From Arcobacter sp. EP1 (GTDB taxonomy: Bacteria; Campylobacterota; Campylobacteria; Campylobacterales; Arcobacteraceae), in contig LPNY01000203.1 of assembly GCA_001655195.1 (NCBI GenBank), positions 1-64,000 on the forward strand: a DNA stretch of 64,000 nt, given 5' to 3'. A program made the position numbers and the translations under genes. The notes below the pieces were generated by a model. It worked only from the letters and a program-made list of their open reading frames with translations, ran no database searches and was not told the origin of the DNA. Shown piece after piece: positions 36,200 through 44,832 of this stretch (the first letter of the stretch is position 1; each line of letters starts with the position of its first letter).

Positions 36200-36310
36200 A
36201 TTCTTACAAAATAAATACTTTACTAGAACACAGCAGACAATTCTACATTGTAGTAAGAAATACTAATTCAAAATAGACTATAATTCAATAACAAAAAAAG
36301 AAAGGCTTTC

Positions 36311-37537
36311 TTGAAACTAGCAATCATTGGAGCAGGTGCGGCAGGTATCGTTGCTGCCATTACAGCAAAACGACAAAACAGTAAACTACATATTGACCTC
36401 TTTGATAACAACAAAAGCATTGGTAAAAAAATACTAGCTAGCGGAAACGGACGATGTAATATATCCAATACAATATTAAGTGAGTCAAACTACATGGGAG
36501 AAAATCCAAGTTTTGTCAACCCTGCGTTAAAAGAGTTCAACTATAAAGCCTTTGAAAAGTTTTGCAAATCAATAGGGCTACTCTTAGATATCAAAGAGAG
36601 CAATAAAGTCTACCCTCAATCTAACGAAGCAAAATCAGTGGTTAATCTTTTACAAAGTACGTTAGATAGTTTAAATGTAAACATTATATGTGAAACATCT
36701 ATTAACGATGTTATTAAAAAAGATAAAACCTTTACTCTATCAAGTGAAGATAAAACCTTTGAAGGGTACGATAAAGTACTTATTAGTTCAGGACTTAGCG
36801 CCGCGCCACAACTGCGAGCAACTGAAGATGGACTAAACATAGCAGAGAAACTAGGACACAGTTTCAACCCAACCTATCCAAGCTTAGTAGGGTTAAATGT
36901 AGAATCAAACTACCACCACAAACTAGCGGGGGTAAAAAAAGAGGTAACAACCACTCTATTAATCAACGGACAAAAAGAGCAAGATACAACAGGGGATGTT
37001 CTGTTTACCAAATACGGAGTGTCAGGATTTGGGATTTTAGATATATCCCAAGAGGCTTCGTATCAACTAAGTCTCTACCAAGATATCAAACTAAACATCA
37101 ATTTCTTTCCCAACTCAAACCGAAATGAGCTAATCAGTCAAATAGATACTCTATTAAAAGCACTGCCAAACGAAAATGCGAGTGTATTACTAACTGGATT
37201 AGTATCAAACAAACTAGCCCCAGTACTTTTAGAAGTATGTAAATTAGATAAAGAGATAAAAGCAAAAGATGTCAATGCTAAGATGGTACGAAACTTAGCG
37301 AACCAACTGTTAAACTGGCGATTACAAATTGTAGATACTCAAGGGTTTAAACATGCTGAGGTTTCAGGTGGTGGTGTTAGGACTGATGAGGTAGAGAGTC
37401 ATACGATGGAGAGTAAAAAGGTAAAAGGGCTTTATTTTGCTGGTGAAGTACTTGATGTTACTGGGCATCGGGGTGGATATAATTTACATTTTGCGTGGGC
37501 GAGTGGGTTTATTGCTGGACGAAGTCTAGCGAAGTAA
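36311..37537 (+). CDS. HI0933/BaiN-like FAD-dependent oxidoreductase
   Basis: 408 residues. The FAD dinucleotide motif is GAGAAGIVAA at 8-17, followed by KKILASGNGRCNISNT, the hallmark of the HI0933 (YhiN) family. The C-terminus has the second family block FAGEVLDVTGHRGGYNLHFAWASGFIAGR. The start is TTG with AAAGG upstream; the Rossmann motif begins right after it, so no other start fits. The physiological reaction is not established for most members. Confidence 0.9.
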   Translation: MKLAIIGAGAAGIVAAITAKRQNSKLHIDLFDNNKSIGKKILASGNGRCNISNTILSESNYMGENPSFVNPALKEFNYKAFEKFCKSIGLLLDIKESNKVYPQSNEAKSVVNLLQSTLDSLNVNIICETSINDVIKKDKTFTLSSEDKTFEGYDKVLISSGLSAAPQLRATEDGLNIAEKLGHSFNPTYPSLVGLNVESNYHHKLAGVKKEVTTTLLINGQKEQDTTGDVLFTKYGVSGFGILDISQEASYQLSLYQDIKLNINFFPNSNRNELISQIDTLLKALPNENASVLLTGLVSNKLAPVLLEVCKLDKEIKAKDVNAKMVRNLANQLLNWRLQIVDTQGFKHAEVSGGGVRTDEVESHTMESKKVKGLYFAGEVLDVTGHRGGYNLHFAWASGFIAGRSLAK

Positions 37538-37556
37538 AATAACTACTTTTAGCCAA

Positions 37557-37632
37557 TCTCGGCGTTCGACACGAATTTTTTAGTTGTCACATACTGGAGT
37601 ATGCTCCGCCCAAAAAATTCTATCTGCCTTGA
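37557..37632 (-). repeat. Interrupted-palindrome intergenic repeat (family 1), copy D
   Basis: On the minus strand CAAGGCAGATAG begins the repeat and contains the stop codon of the methyltransferase gene. Inner stem CATAC-TCCA-GTATG; outer arms AGAATTTTTT and AAAAAATTC; outermost GGC pairs with GCC, where other copies have GCG and CGC. The last codons of the methyltransferase are thus made from repeat sequence. Confidence 0.7.
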
Positions 37633-38882
37633 CCTTGAATAAAATTAGTTATTTTATAGTGATGAATATCATTTAAAAGCTTGGTTATAGAGTATCCAAT
37701 TTCTTCTGCAAGATTTACAGGAACAGCATTACCTATTTGCTTATATTGTTGTGTTTGTGAACCTTCAAAAATCCAGTCATCAGGGAAAGTTTGAATTCTC
37801 GCATATTCTCTTACTTGGAATGGTCTTGTTTCATCAGGATGACATCTTTCTGTTTGTTTTTGAGCTGGAGCACAAGTCAGTGTTAAGGATGGTTCATCCC
37901 AACTTATTCTTCTAGCCATTCCAGTTTTACCTCCACCTAAATAAAAGCTTTTTTTCATATACTCTTTTTGGATATCAATTGGCAAATCTCTCCAATATCC
38001 ACCAGGTGGAACCATTTCTAATATTTCTCTTTTTCTTTCAGGATAGGTTTGCCCACTTGATTTAGGTACATCAGAAGTAAAGAGTTCTCCTTTTTTTAAA
38101 GCATCTTTGAGAGTATAAATTTTTTCATAGGGACTAGGATAATTATAAGATACGTGATTTAAATATTCTTTTTTCATACCAATGATGATTAATCGTTCTC
38201 TTTTTTGAGGTACTCGATAGTGGATTGCCTTTAAGACTTCAGGTTTAAATACATGATACCCAAGTTCATCAAGTACATTCAACATTGTCTCAAGTGTTTT
38301 CCCGTTATCATGGCTAAGTAATCCACGTACATTTTCCGCTAAAAAAACAGGGGCATTTGTTTCTTTTAAAGTTCTTGCAAATTCAAAAAATAGTGTTCCT
38401 CTTGTATCTTCAAAACCTAGTTTTTTCCCTGCATAACTAAATGCTTGGCAAGGAAAACCACCTGTTAGTAGGTCTATCTTATTTGCATATGGAGTTAAAT
38501 CAAGTTCTCTAATGTCTTTATGTTCAATGTTCCAAGTAGGTCTATTTTTTTTAAGTGTCTGTACTGCGTATTTGTCGAGCTCATTAAGTAATGTATGTTT
38601 AAATCCAGCTTTTTCTAAGCCTAATGCTAGACCTCCTGCTCCTGCAAATAATTCAATACTCGTGTAGCTTTTCTCTGCATTTGTATGAGATGTATTATTT
38701 TCATTAAAGTAGATTTTCCCTTTTTCAAAAAGAATTAAATCTTCTTTTCTATATTCTCTATAATTATTAATTGGATTTCTAATACTTTTTAGTTTTCCTG
38801 AGTTGTCCCATCTTCTAAGAGTCTCTTTATCGACATTTAAAATTTCTGCAGTTTCACTTAATGTAAAAATTCTTTGATTCAT
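37620..38882 (-). CDS. DNA (cytosine-5) methyltransferase with N-terminal MerR/excisionase-type helix-turn-helix
   Basis: 420 residues. Residues 1-55 are a MerR-like HTH (FTLSETAEILNVDKETLRRWDNSGKL). From 75 on is a complete C5-methyltransferase: motif I FAGAGGLALGLEKAGF, motif IV GGFPCQAF with the catalytic C145, motif VI ENVRGL, motif VIII QRERLIIIG, and the C-terminal motif X block QIGNAVPVNLAEEI. It protects host DNA from the restriction enzyme encoded just upstream. The HTH probably lets it repress its own or the nuclease gene. Its final codons lie in repeat copy D. Confidence 0.93.
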   Translation of the reverse strand: MNQRIFTLSETAEILNVDKETLRRWDNSGKLKSIRNPINNYREYRKEDLILFEKGKIYFNENNTSHTNAEKSYTSIELFAGAGGLALGLEKAGFKHTLLNELDKYAVQTLKKNRPTWNIEHKDIRELDLTPYANKIDLLTGGFPCQAFSYAGKKLGFEDTRGTLFFEFARTLKETNAPVFLAENVRGLLSHDNGKTLETMLNVLDELGYHVFKPEVLKAIHYRVPQKRERLIIIGMKKEYLNHVSYNYPSPYEKIYTLKDALKKGELFTSDVPKSSGQTYPERKREILEMVPPGGYWRDLPIDIQKEYMKKSFYLGGGKTGMARRISWDEPSLTLTCAPAQKQTERCHPDETRPFQVREYARIQTFPDDWIFEGSQTQQYKQIGNAVPVNLAEEIGYSITKLLNDIHHYKITNFIQGQGR

Positions 38883-38991
38883 ATACCCACCTTATACAAC
38901 ATTATACATGGTTATTATATCTAATGTAATATTATATAGGTATTATATATGGACTTTTTCTAAAAAGAAGAAAATATTTCAGATTGAAATA
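38883..38991 (-). promoter_or_regulatory. Gap between restriction and methyltransferase genes with repeated motifs
   Basis: 109 bases, almost pure A/T. Direct repeats TATTATATA (twice, about 38930-38950) and TTATACA/TTATACAT (about 38892-38910) lie just ahead of the methyltransferase start. They are good candidates for the binding site of the methyltransferase's own HTH. No gene is present. Confidence 0.4.
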
Positions 38992-39720
38992 TTATGAATT
39001 TAATTCTTCAGATAAATCTTGTATATATTTACAGTTGGATAGATCTTCAATAATACTATTGAGCTCATCTTTGAAATTCGCTTCAATTGCAACTTCTCCA
39101 ATTGCATTAATTAGGTCAGTGTAAAAATCTTGATCCCCAGTGAGTCTATGCCAAAAGTCATCCCCAATGAATATATCATAATGATAATCAGATGTAATTC
39201 TTTTATAATGAGAACTTAATTCTTCATTTTCTCCATAGATAATTCCTACAATTAAATTACTAAAACCTAGTTTTTGTCCATTTGTTCTTGCAAGTTTTAT
39301 TACTGAAGTAAAATGTCCTGCTATGGTTTCTACATCATCTTTATTTATTGTGTTTGGTCCAGATTTAAGTTGACAATATTTCCATTCTCCATCAAGTTGA
39401 TCTTCAAATTCAATGTCAATTCCACTTGTTGTACTAGCAAAAGAAGATAATACAGATGTAGTAAATTTTTGTATTTGTGTACCAAAAGAAGTATTTATAG
39501 ATGTTCCTAGAACTTTTGGGTAGATAAGTGCCTTCGCAATACTCTTAGGGTCACTATTCCCTTCAAGAAAATTTGATAAATATGTTATAAGAAAAGGGTT
39601 TATATTAAACTCTTTTATATTTGAAAGTTTTTTAGTATTTTTGATATGGTTTTCTGTAATTGATGTTTTAAACCATTCCTTTGCTTTTAATAAGATTTCA
39701 TTCTTTTCTTTTTGAGTCAT
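38992..39720 (-). CDS. PmeII-family type II restriction endonuclease
   Basis: 242 residues. The N-terminal HIKNTKKL...EFNINPFLITYLSNFL matches the PmeII family of restriction enzymes, as does the catalytic region GIDIEF (100-105) followed by YCQLKSGPNTIN. D102 and the Q-x-K of 117-119 are the likely PD-(D/E)xK active site, with Gln in place of the usual acidic residue. It cuts a site that the methyltransferase downstream protects. The recognition sequence cannot be read from the protein. Confidence 0.85.
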   Translation of the reverse strand: MTQKEKNEILLKAKEWFKTSITENHIKNTKKLSNIKEFNINPFLITYLSNFLEGNSDPKSIAKALIYPKVLGTSINTSFGTQIQKFTTSVLSSFASTTSGIDIEFEDQLDGEWKYCQLKSGPNTINKDDVETIAGHFTSVIKLARTNGQKLGFSNLIVGIIYGENEELSSHYKRITSDYHYDIFIGDDFWHRLTGDQDFYTDLINAIGEVAIEANFKDELNSIIEDLSNCKYIQDLSEELNS

Positions 39721-40000
39721 TATATTCCCTAATAAATATTTGATTTCAATAATATTGAAAAATATATTTATATGAGTTTAATTTAGGGAGAAATAAAGCC
39801 AGATTATAAATTAAACTATTATATATAACACATTCCAAAACAAGTTTTCAATCTCCCTTATACACGCTTTGTTAATTTTTTATGAAAGAATTTAGTTACT
39901 GACCTTGTATTTGTTTCCCTTTTTGAATGACATCTCTGAAAAATTACTGTAATTAGCACCACTAGGAAGCTAATGGTATTTAAATATTCAAATGTCCTTA
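39721..40000. other. Gene-free stretch upstream of the restriction gene
   Basis: 280 bases, AT-rich, with stops in all frames. TAATTTAGGGAGAAAT near 39778 is followed about 80 bases later by its loose inverted partner ATCTCCCTTAT. I see no clear promoter, RNA gene or insertion-sequence end. It precedes repeat family 2, copy 2. Confidence 0.4.
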
Positions 40001-40236
40001 TCCCTGTCTTGTCAACCTCTGCAAGCGCCGAACGGAGAGTTTTTTATTTCGGAAAAAGCTGAGGACTGTTTGAGTAAAGGAAAGTACTAAATGTACTTTC
40101 TTTTGCGAGTTCCGCAAGCTAGAAATACAAAACTAGTAGTGAGGGAACCTATGGCGCTGAAGCCGTTGACGTTTTTGCTTACTTTTACGCTAAAAGTCAG
40201 ATAGAGTGAAGACCTTTAGGTCTTTATGATATAGCG
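40001..40236 (-). repeat. Long dispersed repeat (family 2), copy 2
   Basis: The reverse complement shares at least six ordered blocks with 7441-7671 (see copy 1), including TAAAAGTAAGCAAAA and TCTTCACTCTA. Internal hairpins are AAAGTAC/GTACTTT around ATTTA (about 40080-40100) and ACTTTTAGCGTAAAAGT (about 40180-40198). It has no coding capacity. It lies on the outer side of the restriction-modification pair, next to the XRE regulator. Confidence 0.7.
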
Positions 40237-40260
40237 AAAACTGCAAGTTTTAAAGAGGTT

Positions 40261-40527
40261 TTAGTTTTCTATATCCTTAAAAAATTCATTGATATTTACA
40301 TCTAACGAATAAGCGATTTTTGCTAAATGTTCTAGGTTAAAATGATAGTTTTTATAACAGATTTCACTACCTGCTACGAGCGAAGTTGATTTGTATCCTA
40401 GTAAATATGATAGTTCGAGTTGTGTTAAATTCTTCTCTTTACGTATTCGAGCTACGTTTTTCCCTACTTTTAAATAAAAGTCTTTTATATAGTTTTCGTC
40501 TAAGTGACATGTATGTTTAAAATCCAT
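40261..40527 (-). CDS. XRE-family transcriptional regulator
   Basis: About 88 residues. The HTH is IRKEKNLTQLELSYLLGYKSTSLVAGSEI, followed by HLAKIAYSLDVNINEFF. A longer frame starting from a TTG at 40584 exists but lacks a ribosome binding site and would run through an operator-like repeat, so I use the ATG at 40527. It is divergent from the gene at 40655, with three copies of a CTTATATATAAGAGTA-like box in and next to the gap. It is likely an autoregulating repressor of phage or mobile-element type. Confidence 0.75.
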   Translation of the reverse strand: MDFKHTCHLDENYIKDFYLKVGKNVARIRKEKNLTQLELSYLLGYKSTSLVAGSEICYKNYHFNLEHLAKIAYSLDVNINEFFKDIEN

Positions 40528-40538
40528 AAAAATCCAAT

Positions 40539-40644
40539 CTTGTATATAAGAGTAGAGTTTAATAGAATTTTTTGAATTTGCCAATCTTATATATAAGAGT
40601 AGCTTTAAGATTTATATTGTATTATACTCGTATATGTAAGAGTA
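40539..40644. promoter_or_regulatory. Three operator-like repeats between divergent regulators
   Basis: CTTGTATATAAGAGTA (40539-40554), CTTATATATAAGAGTA (40586-40601) and TACTCGTATATGTAAGAGTA (40625-40644). Each is a near-palindrome around TATATA and they lie 39-47 bases apart. The layout resembles phage-type switch regions with several sites for one repressor. Confidence 0.65.
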
Positions 40645-40654
40645 AAGGGTAAAT

Positions 40655-40981
40655 ATGCAAAGTTTAATTTATAAAAACTGTACTTTAGAAATTTATCAAA
40701 TCAAAACCAACCCATACCTTCTAACATTAGAAGACATAGCAAACGCACTAGACATCTACCCAAAACTTATAACCTTAACTCTTGAAACAGAAAGTTTCTT
40801 TTTTAAACAAGACTTTCACTATTTTAAAACTAATGATGAAATTTATTTTAGTAGAGTAGGTATCATACGACTTGCTATTCTTATAGGAAGTGTAGAGGCT
40901 ACAGAATTTGCTCTGTTTTGTGAAAAGGAGTTGATGGCTTTTGAAAACTTTTATGAAAAGTTAATGATTGCAGGTAATTAA
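40655..40981 (+). CDS. Small protein resembling phage antirepressor (BRO-N/Rha-like) domains
   Basis: 108 residues. LTLEDIANALDIYPK is a possible HTH, followed by the run RVGIIRLAILIGSVEATEFALFCEKELMAF, whose style recalls the end of BRO-N or Rha antirepressor domains. The match is weak. Its ATG has AAAGGG upstream. It is divergent from the XRE repressor and shares the operator repeats, which supports a regulator/antirepressor pair. Confidence 0.5.
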   Translation: MQSLIYKNCTLEIYQIKTNPYLLTLEDIANALDIYPKLITLTLETESFFFKQDFHYFKTNDEIYFSRVGIIRLAILIGSVEATEFALFCEKELMAFENFYEKLMIAGN

Positions 40982-41031
40982 ACTAGAACTACTCTACAAC
41001 CTCACTTGTTTTCTGTATTTTAATCTTTTCG

Positions 41032-41883
41032 TTAATAAAAATGTGTATCCAAATACTCTCGATACTTCCCTTGAAGCTCCTTCGTCACAACCCCAACCTC
41101 ACCATTTCCAATACTAATATCATCAATTTGAATAATAGGTGTTATCTCTCCCGTAGTACCCGTTAAAAAAGCTTCATCAATACTTGATAACTTATCAACT
41201 GTCATTGGAAACTCAATAACCTTGATATCATTTTCTCTACATAAATCCAATACAAAGTTTCTAGTAACTCCACTTAGTATTCTATTGGTTGCCCCATGGG
41301 TATATAAAACCCCATCTTTGATAAAACAGACATTGGTAGCTGTTCCTTCTGTGATGACGCCATCATGTACAAATAATCCATCGGCAAAACCTTTATCAAG
41401 TGCTGTTTGTTTTGCTAAACAGTTCGCTATTAGGGAGATACATTTGATATCACATCGTGCCCAGCGATTATCGGGAACAGTGCATACTTTTACTCCATTG
41501 TTATAGGCATCTAGATTGATTTTCTTTTGTGATAAAAAAGCATAAACTCCAACTGTCATCTCTTGTTTTGGAAAAGCATGGTCTCGTGGTGCGACACCTC
41601 TTGTTATTTGCATATAGAAAAAGAGTTCATCTTTGTTGGTGTAGTTGTTTTTTGCAAAGAGGTTTTCATAGATTTCTTGGATTTCATTTTCTATTGTGTA
41701 GGAGATTTTTAGTTCATCTAAACTTCTTTGAAATCTATTTTTATGCTCTTTAAGTTTGAATATTTTCCCATTATAAATTCTGAAACCTTCGTAGGCTCCA
41801 TCAGCTAGTAAGTATCCTCTGTCATTGGCATTTACGTTTGCGTTATCTTCTTCTAAATATTTTCCATTTATATATACAATCAT
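41032..41883 (-). CDS. D-amino-acid transaminase (PLP class IV)
   Basis: 283 residues of the fold-type IV aminotransferases, with length and layout of D-alanine aminotransferase. MIVYINGKYLEEDNANVNANDRGYLLADGAYEGFRIY is the DAAT-like start. The PLP lysine lies in CDIKCISLIANCLAKQTALDKG, and ITEGTATNVCFIKDGVLYT and LTGTTGEITPI are the cofactor-binding blocks. It would supply D-glutamate or D-alanine for peptidoglycan. Branched-chain aminotransferase is less likely because of the short length. Confidence 0.88.
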   Translation of the reverse strand: MIVYINGKYLEEDNANVNANDRGYLLADGAYEGFRIYNGKIFKLKEHKNRFQRSLDELKISYTIENEIQEIYENLFAKNNYTNKDELFFYMQITRGVAPRDHAFPKQEMTVGVYAFLSQKKINLDAYNNGVKVCTVPDNRWARCDIKCISLIANCLAKQTALDKGFADGLFVHDGVITEGTATNVCFIKDGVLYTHGATNRILSGVTRNFVLDLCRENDIKVIEFPMTVDKLSSIDEAFLTGTTGEITPIIQIDDISIGNGEVGVVTKELQGKYREYLDTHFY

Positions 41884-41944
41884 AGATACTTCCTTTTATA
41901 ATTTGTCTTTGGTTTTGAAGGATATTAGGGTTATCTCTTTTAGT

Positions 41945-42003
41945 TTGTTTTGAAATTGAAGTAGTCACATACTTTCATATATTTCCGCTTCAATTTCTTT
42001 TTA
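41945..42003 (-). repeat. Interrupted-palindrome intergenic repeat (family 1), copy E (partial)
   Basis: On the minus strand it has the core GGAAATATATGAAAGTATGTGAC with outer arms GAAATTGAAG and CTTCAATTTC. The CAAGGCGGAA and AACGCAGA ends are missing or decayed. The paired changes in the arms match the fold of copies A-D. Confidence 0.55.
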
Positions 42004-42024
42004 GACTAGAGTTAAAAAAACTTA

Positions 42025-42885
42025 CTATTTCTTTAGTGAAAATTTAAATCTTCTTTCCATATCTATGGCTTCATCTCTTCCATAAACGATAATGTCTCTA
42101 TCTCTTTTAATCTTTTTAGCCGAGATTTTATTAGGATAATCTACAAACTTTAGGATATGTTTTATACAGTTAATTCTAGCTTTCTTTTTGTTATCACTTT
42201 TGACGATAGTCCAAGGAGCAGCTTCTGTATGTGTTGCACTTAGCATCATAAATTTTGCAAGGGTATACTCATCCCATAATCTTTGAGATTCTTTATCAAC
42301 AGGTGATAATTTATATTGTTTTAAAGGATCAGTTTCTCTCTCTTTAAATCTTCTGCCTTGTTCTTCTTTTGAAACAGAGAAGTAAAATTTAAATATTTGG
42401 ATACCTTCATCTACTATCATTTGTTCAAAATCAGGAGCATCTTTTAAGAATTTGTGATGTTGTCTTTCCGTACAAAATCCCATAACAGGCTCAACCATAG
42501 ATCGGTTATACCAAGATCTATCAAATAAGACTATTTCACCTGCACTTGGTAAATGGGTTGCATATCTTTGGAAATACCATTGGGATGTTTCTTTATCACT
42601 TGGCTTTTCTAAGGCAACAATTCTAGCACCCCTAGGATTTAAATGTTCCGTGATTCTTTTTATAGTACCACCTTTTCCTGCAGCATCCCTTCCTTCAAAA
42701 ATCATTAATACTTTTAAGCCTTTATCTTTTACATGATTTTGAAACTTTAATAGTTCTACTTGCAACCTTGCTAGTTCTTTTTCATAAGCTAAGGTCTCAT
42801 TTTTTATCCAGACTTGAGTTTTATTTGCTCGAGTGTTTACTTTTTTTTGTTTCTTTTTTACTTGAGGTTGCTTTTTATTTTTCAT
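42025..42885 (-). CDS. Polyphosphate kinase 2
   Basis: 286 residues, a single-domain PPK2. Walker A is FEGRDAAGKGGTIKRI and Walker B is FDRSWYNRSMVEPVMGF. The lid region (RRFKERETDPLKQYKLSPVD) follows. It transfers phosphate between polyphosphate and nucleoside di- or monophosphates; class I single-domain members use nucleoside diphosphates. The first 25 residues are a Lys-rich tail, probably for binding polyphosphate. It is probably a single gene. Confidence 0.95.
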   Translation of the reverse strand: MKNKKQPQVKKKQKKVNTRANKTQVWIKNETLAYEKELARLQVELLKFQNHVKDKGLKVLMIFEGRDAAGKGGTIKRITEHLNPRGARIVALEKPSDKETSQWYFQRYATHLPSAGEIVLFDRSWYNRSMVEPVMGFCTERQHHKFLKDAPDFEQMIVDEGIQIFKFYFSVSKEEQGRRFKERETDPLKQYKLSPVDKESQRLWDEYTLAKFMMLSATHTEAAPWTIVKSDNKKKARINCIKHILKFVDYPNKISAKKIKRDRDIIVYGRDEAIDMERRFKFSLKK

Positions 42886-42947
42886 CTGTTTCCTTAGTTT
42901 GTAAGCTTGTTATAAATTGTACCTAAGATTAATTGAATAAATAAGTT

Positions 42948-43769
42948 TTATTCTACAATCCCACTCATACAACTAACTTCAATCCCTTGTTCTCTCCATG
43001 CTTTGACAATCTCAAGTAACCCAATAGAATCACTAGGCATGTGAGGGGCTATAATAATATTGCCAATATTTTGTTCTACTACTGCTTTTTTAACATCCTC
43101 TGGAACATACATGGCAATGATAGTTCCAACGCCTGCTTCAAAATAGGATTTATATACATCAACTCCACCATTTGTTCCACCAGCCATGAGAACTTCAATA
43201 CGACCTGCATAATCACTAGGGCTTCCTACTCTTATAACGGGTTTGGCAGTTTTTCCTTTGTAATATTTCCAAGAGTTTAGTTCATCAATGATGTCTTGGA
43301 GTTTAGTTTTGGGTCTCTTTTTAAAGGCTTTGTTGAGTTTCTTTTGAACGATTCTTTCAGTGATAAAGTCTGCTGGAATATGGATATTTAAATAGGGCAT
43401 GCCCATTAAACGTGCCGCTGAACTAACACGGTCATAGTTGGAAGCGTGACTTCCTAGGTCAACACTTGTTTGTTTTTTCTTTAGAGCTTTTTGCGCTTTG
43501 TTGATAGGAACGCCTGCTTTTACCATACGTTCAATTTGTGCATCCATTACTTTGGCAAAATCAATTACACACGAATCTGCTTTTGGGTGGTGACTGACAA
43601 CACAATCGTAACCCAGTTGTTGGGCAAGTAAGAGTTCAGGTGTTTCCATATCAATACCAATGAGTACTTTTTTGATATTTTCACCTGCAACGATGATATC
43701 TGTATCATGTGGTTTTTCTTTTAGTTTGGCTAAGTCTAATGCGGTTTGTAATAAGTCATTTGTATTCAT
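42948..43769 (-). CDS. NIF3-like protein
   Basis: 273 residues. The metal-site motif SHHP (in YDCVVSHHPKADS) near residue 60 and the later LGSHASNYDR and IIIAPHMPSDS fit the NIF3 fold, which binds two metal ions. The protein deviates from the common NIF3/GTP cyclohydrolase I type 2 sequence, mainly in the middle. NIF3 proteins are of uncertain function. Spacing to the next genes suggests a single transcript. Confidence 0.75.
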   Translation of the reverse strand: MNTNDLLQTALDLAKLKEKPHDTDIIVAGENIKKVLIGIDMETPELLLAQQLGYDCVVSHHPKADSCVIDFAKVMDAQIERMVKAGVPINKAQKALKKKQTSVDLGSHASNYDRVSSAARLMGMPYLNIHIPADFITERIVQKKLNKAFKKRPKTKLQDIIDELNSWKYYKGKTAKPVIRVGSPSDYAGRIEVLMAGGTNGGVDVYKSYFEAGVGTIIAMYVPEDVKKAVVEQNIGNIIIAPHMPSDSIGLLEIVKAWREQGIEVSCMSGIVE

Positions 43770-43860
43770 AGGTGTTCCAGTATAAAGTTAATTAGTTTTT
43801 TTATTTTATACATCATAAACAATAAAAGCTTATAATATCGTATAAGTGAAGGTATAAAAT

Positions 43861-44730
43861 ATGGCAAAGTATAGCGATAAAAATAGCAACAACATTGATG
43901 GCAACTTTTTTGTAGATAACCGATGTATTGGCTGTGTTTCCTGTGAAAGTTTTGATGCGGATACTTTTGTGCTCAAAGATGGTAAAGCTTATGTTTATCA
44001 GCAACCAAATGAAGAAGGTTTTAAAAAAGCATGTATTGCACTGTTGTCTTGCCCTGTGGATGCTATTGGCATTTTAGAGGGTAAAGAAAGCGTACGTGAA
44101 ATCAAAAAAGAGTTACCTCTAAAACTCAACGAAGATGTTTATTTTTGTTCATACAATGCACCTGAAGCAATTGGAGCAAACAGTTATCTTATCAAACGAA
44201 AGCAGGGTAATATCTTAGTAGATGTACCCCGATACACAAAACCACTACTTACAAGACTTGTAGCTCTTGGTGGTATAAAATATATTTATATGACCCACAA
44301 AGATGATATTGGAGAGTATACTAAGTTTCAAGAGTATTTTAATGCACAAACAATTTTTCATGAAGATGATTTTAATAAAAAGATTACAACTGCCGATATA
44401 ATCTTGCGAGGACAAGAGGATTTTATGTTAGATGATGACGTTACCATCATACCCGTTGTTGGTCATACTAAAGGACACACGGTATTACTTTATAAAAATA
44501 CTTACTTATTTACAGGGGATCATTTAGCCCATAAAGCCAAAGGGGACTATTTGTATATGTTTGAAAACTTTTGTTGGTATGATTGGAATAAACAACTGCA
44601 ATCACTACAAAAACTACTTAGCTATGATTTTTCCCACGTTTATGCTGGGCATGGAGGCAGTTTTGAGGGTACTATTCAAAGTGTCAAAGAGAAAATTCAA
44701 AACTTTTTAAAACGCAAAGGTTTACACTAA
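43861..44730 (+). CDS. Ferredoxin-metallo-beta-lactamase fusion protein
   Basis: 289 residues. Residues about 15-75 are a ferredoxin-like domain with CIGCVSC and later SCPVDAIG, enough for one [4Fe-4S] or [3Fe-4S] cluster. From 90 on is an MBL-fold domain: MTHKDDIGEY in place of the usual HxHxDH motif, VVGHTKGHTVLLY, FTGDHL and YAGHGG at the end. The HxHxDH motif is degenerate (THKDD), so metal binding may differ from classic MBL enzymes. Proteins with this fusion are known in several bacteria without an agreed function; a redox or sulfur role is possible. Confidence 0.82.
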   Translation: MAKYSDKNSNNIDGNFFVDNRCIGCVSCESFDADTFVLKDGKAYVYQQPNEEGFKKACIALLSCPVDAIGILEGKESVREIKKELPLKLNEDVYFCSYNAPEAIGANSYLIKRKQGNILVDVPRYTKPLLTRLVALGGIKYIYMTHKDDIGEYTKFQEYFNAQTIFHEDDFNKKITTADIILRGQEDFMLDDDVTIIPVVGHTKGHTVLLYKNTYLFTGDHLAHKAKGDYLYMFENFCWYDWNKQLQSLQKLLSYDFSHVYAGHGGSFEGTIQSVKEKIQNFLKRKGLH

Positions 44731-44832
44731 CCACTCATTCTCTAACTATTGTAATTTTAATCTTTTAAAAACTCATTATTAGTCCATTTTGCTGTGTTAG
44801 TATGTTTATATTAACTTTTATTAGGATGAAAT

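Noticed and set aside
40001-40236. Insertion sequence remnant
   Set aside because: No terminal inverted repeats with target duplication and no transposase fragment in any frame could be seen; it is kept as a non-coding dispersed repeat.
40539-40644. Short CRISPR-like repeats
   Set aside because: Only three units of 16-20 bases, imperfect and palindromic, between divergent regulators. They fit operators. No cas gene is present.
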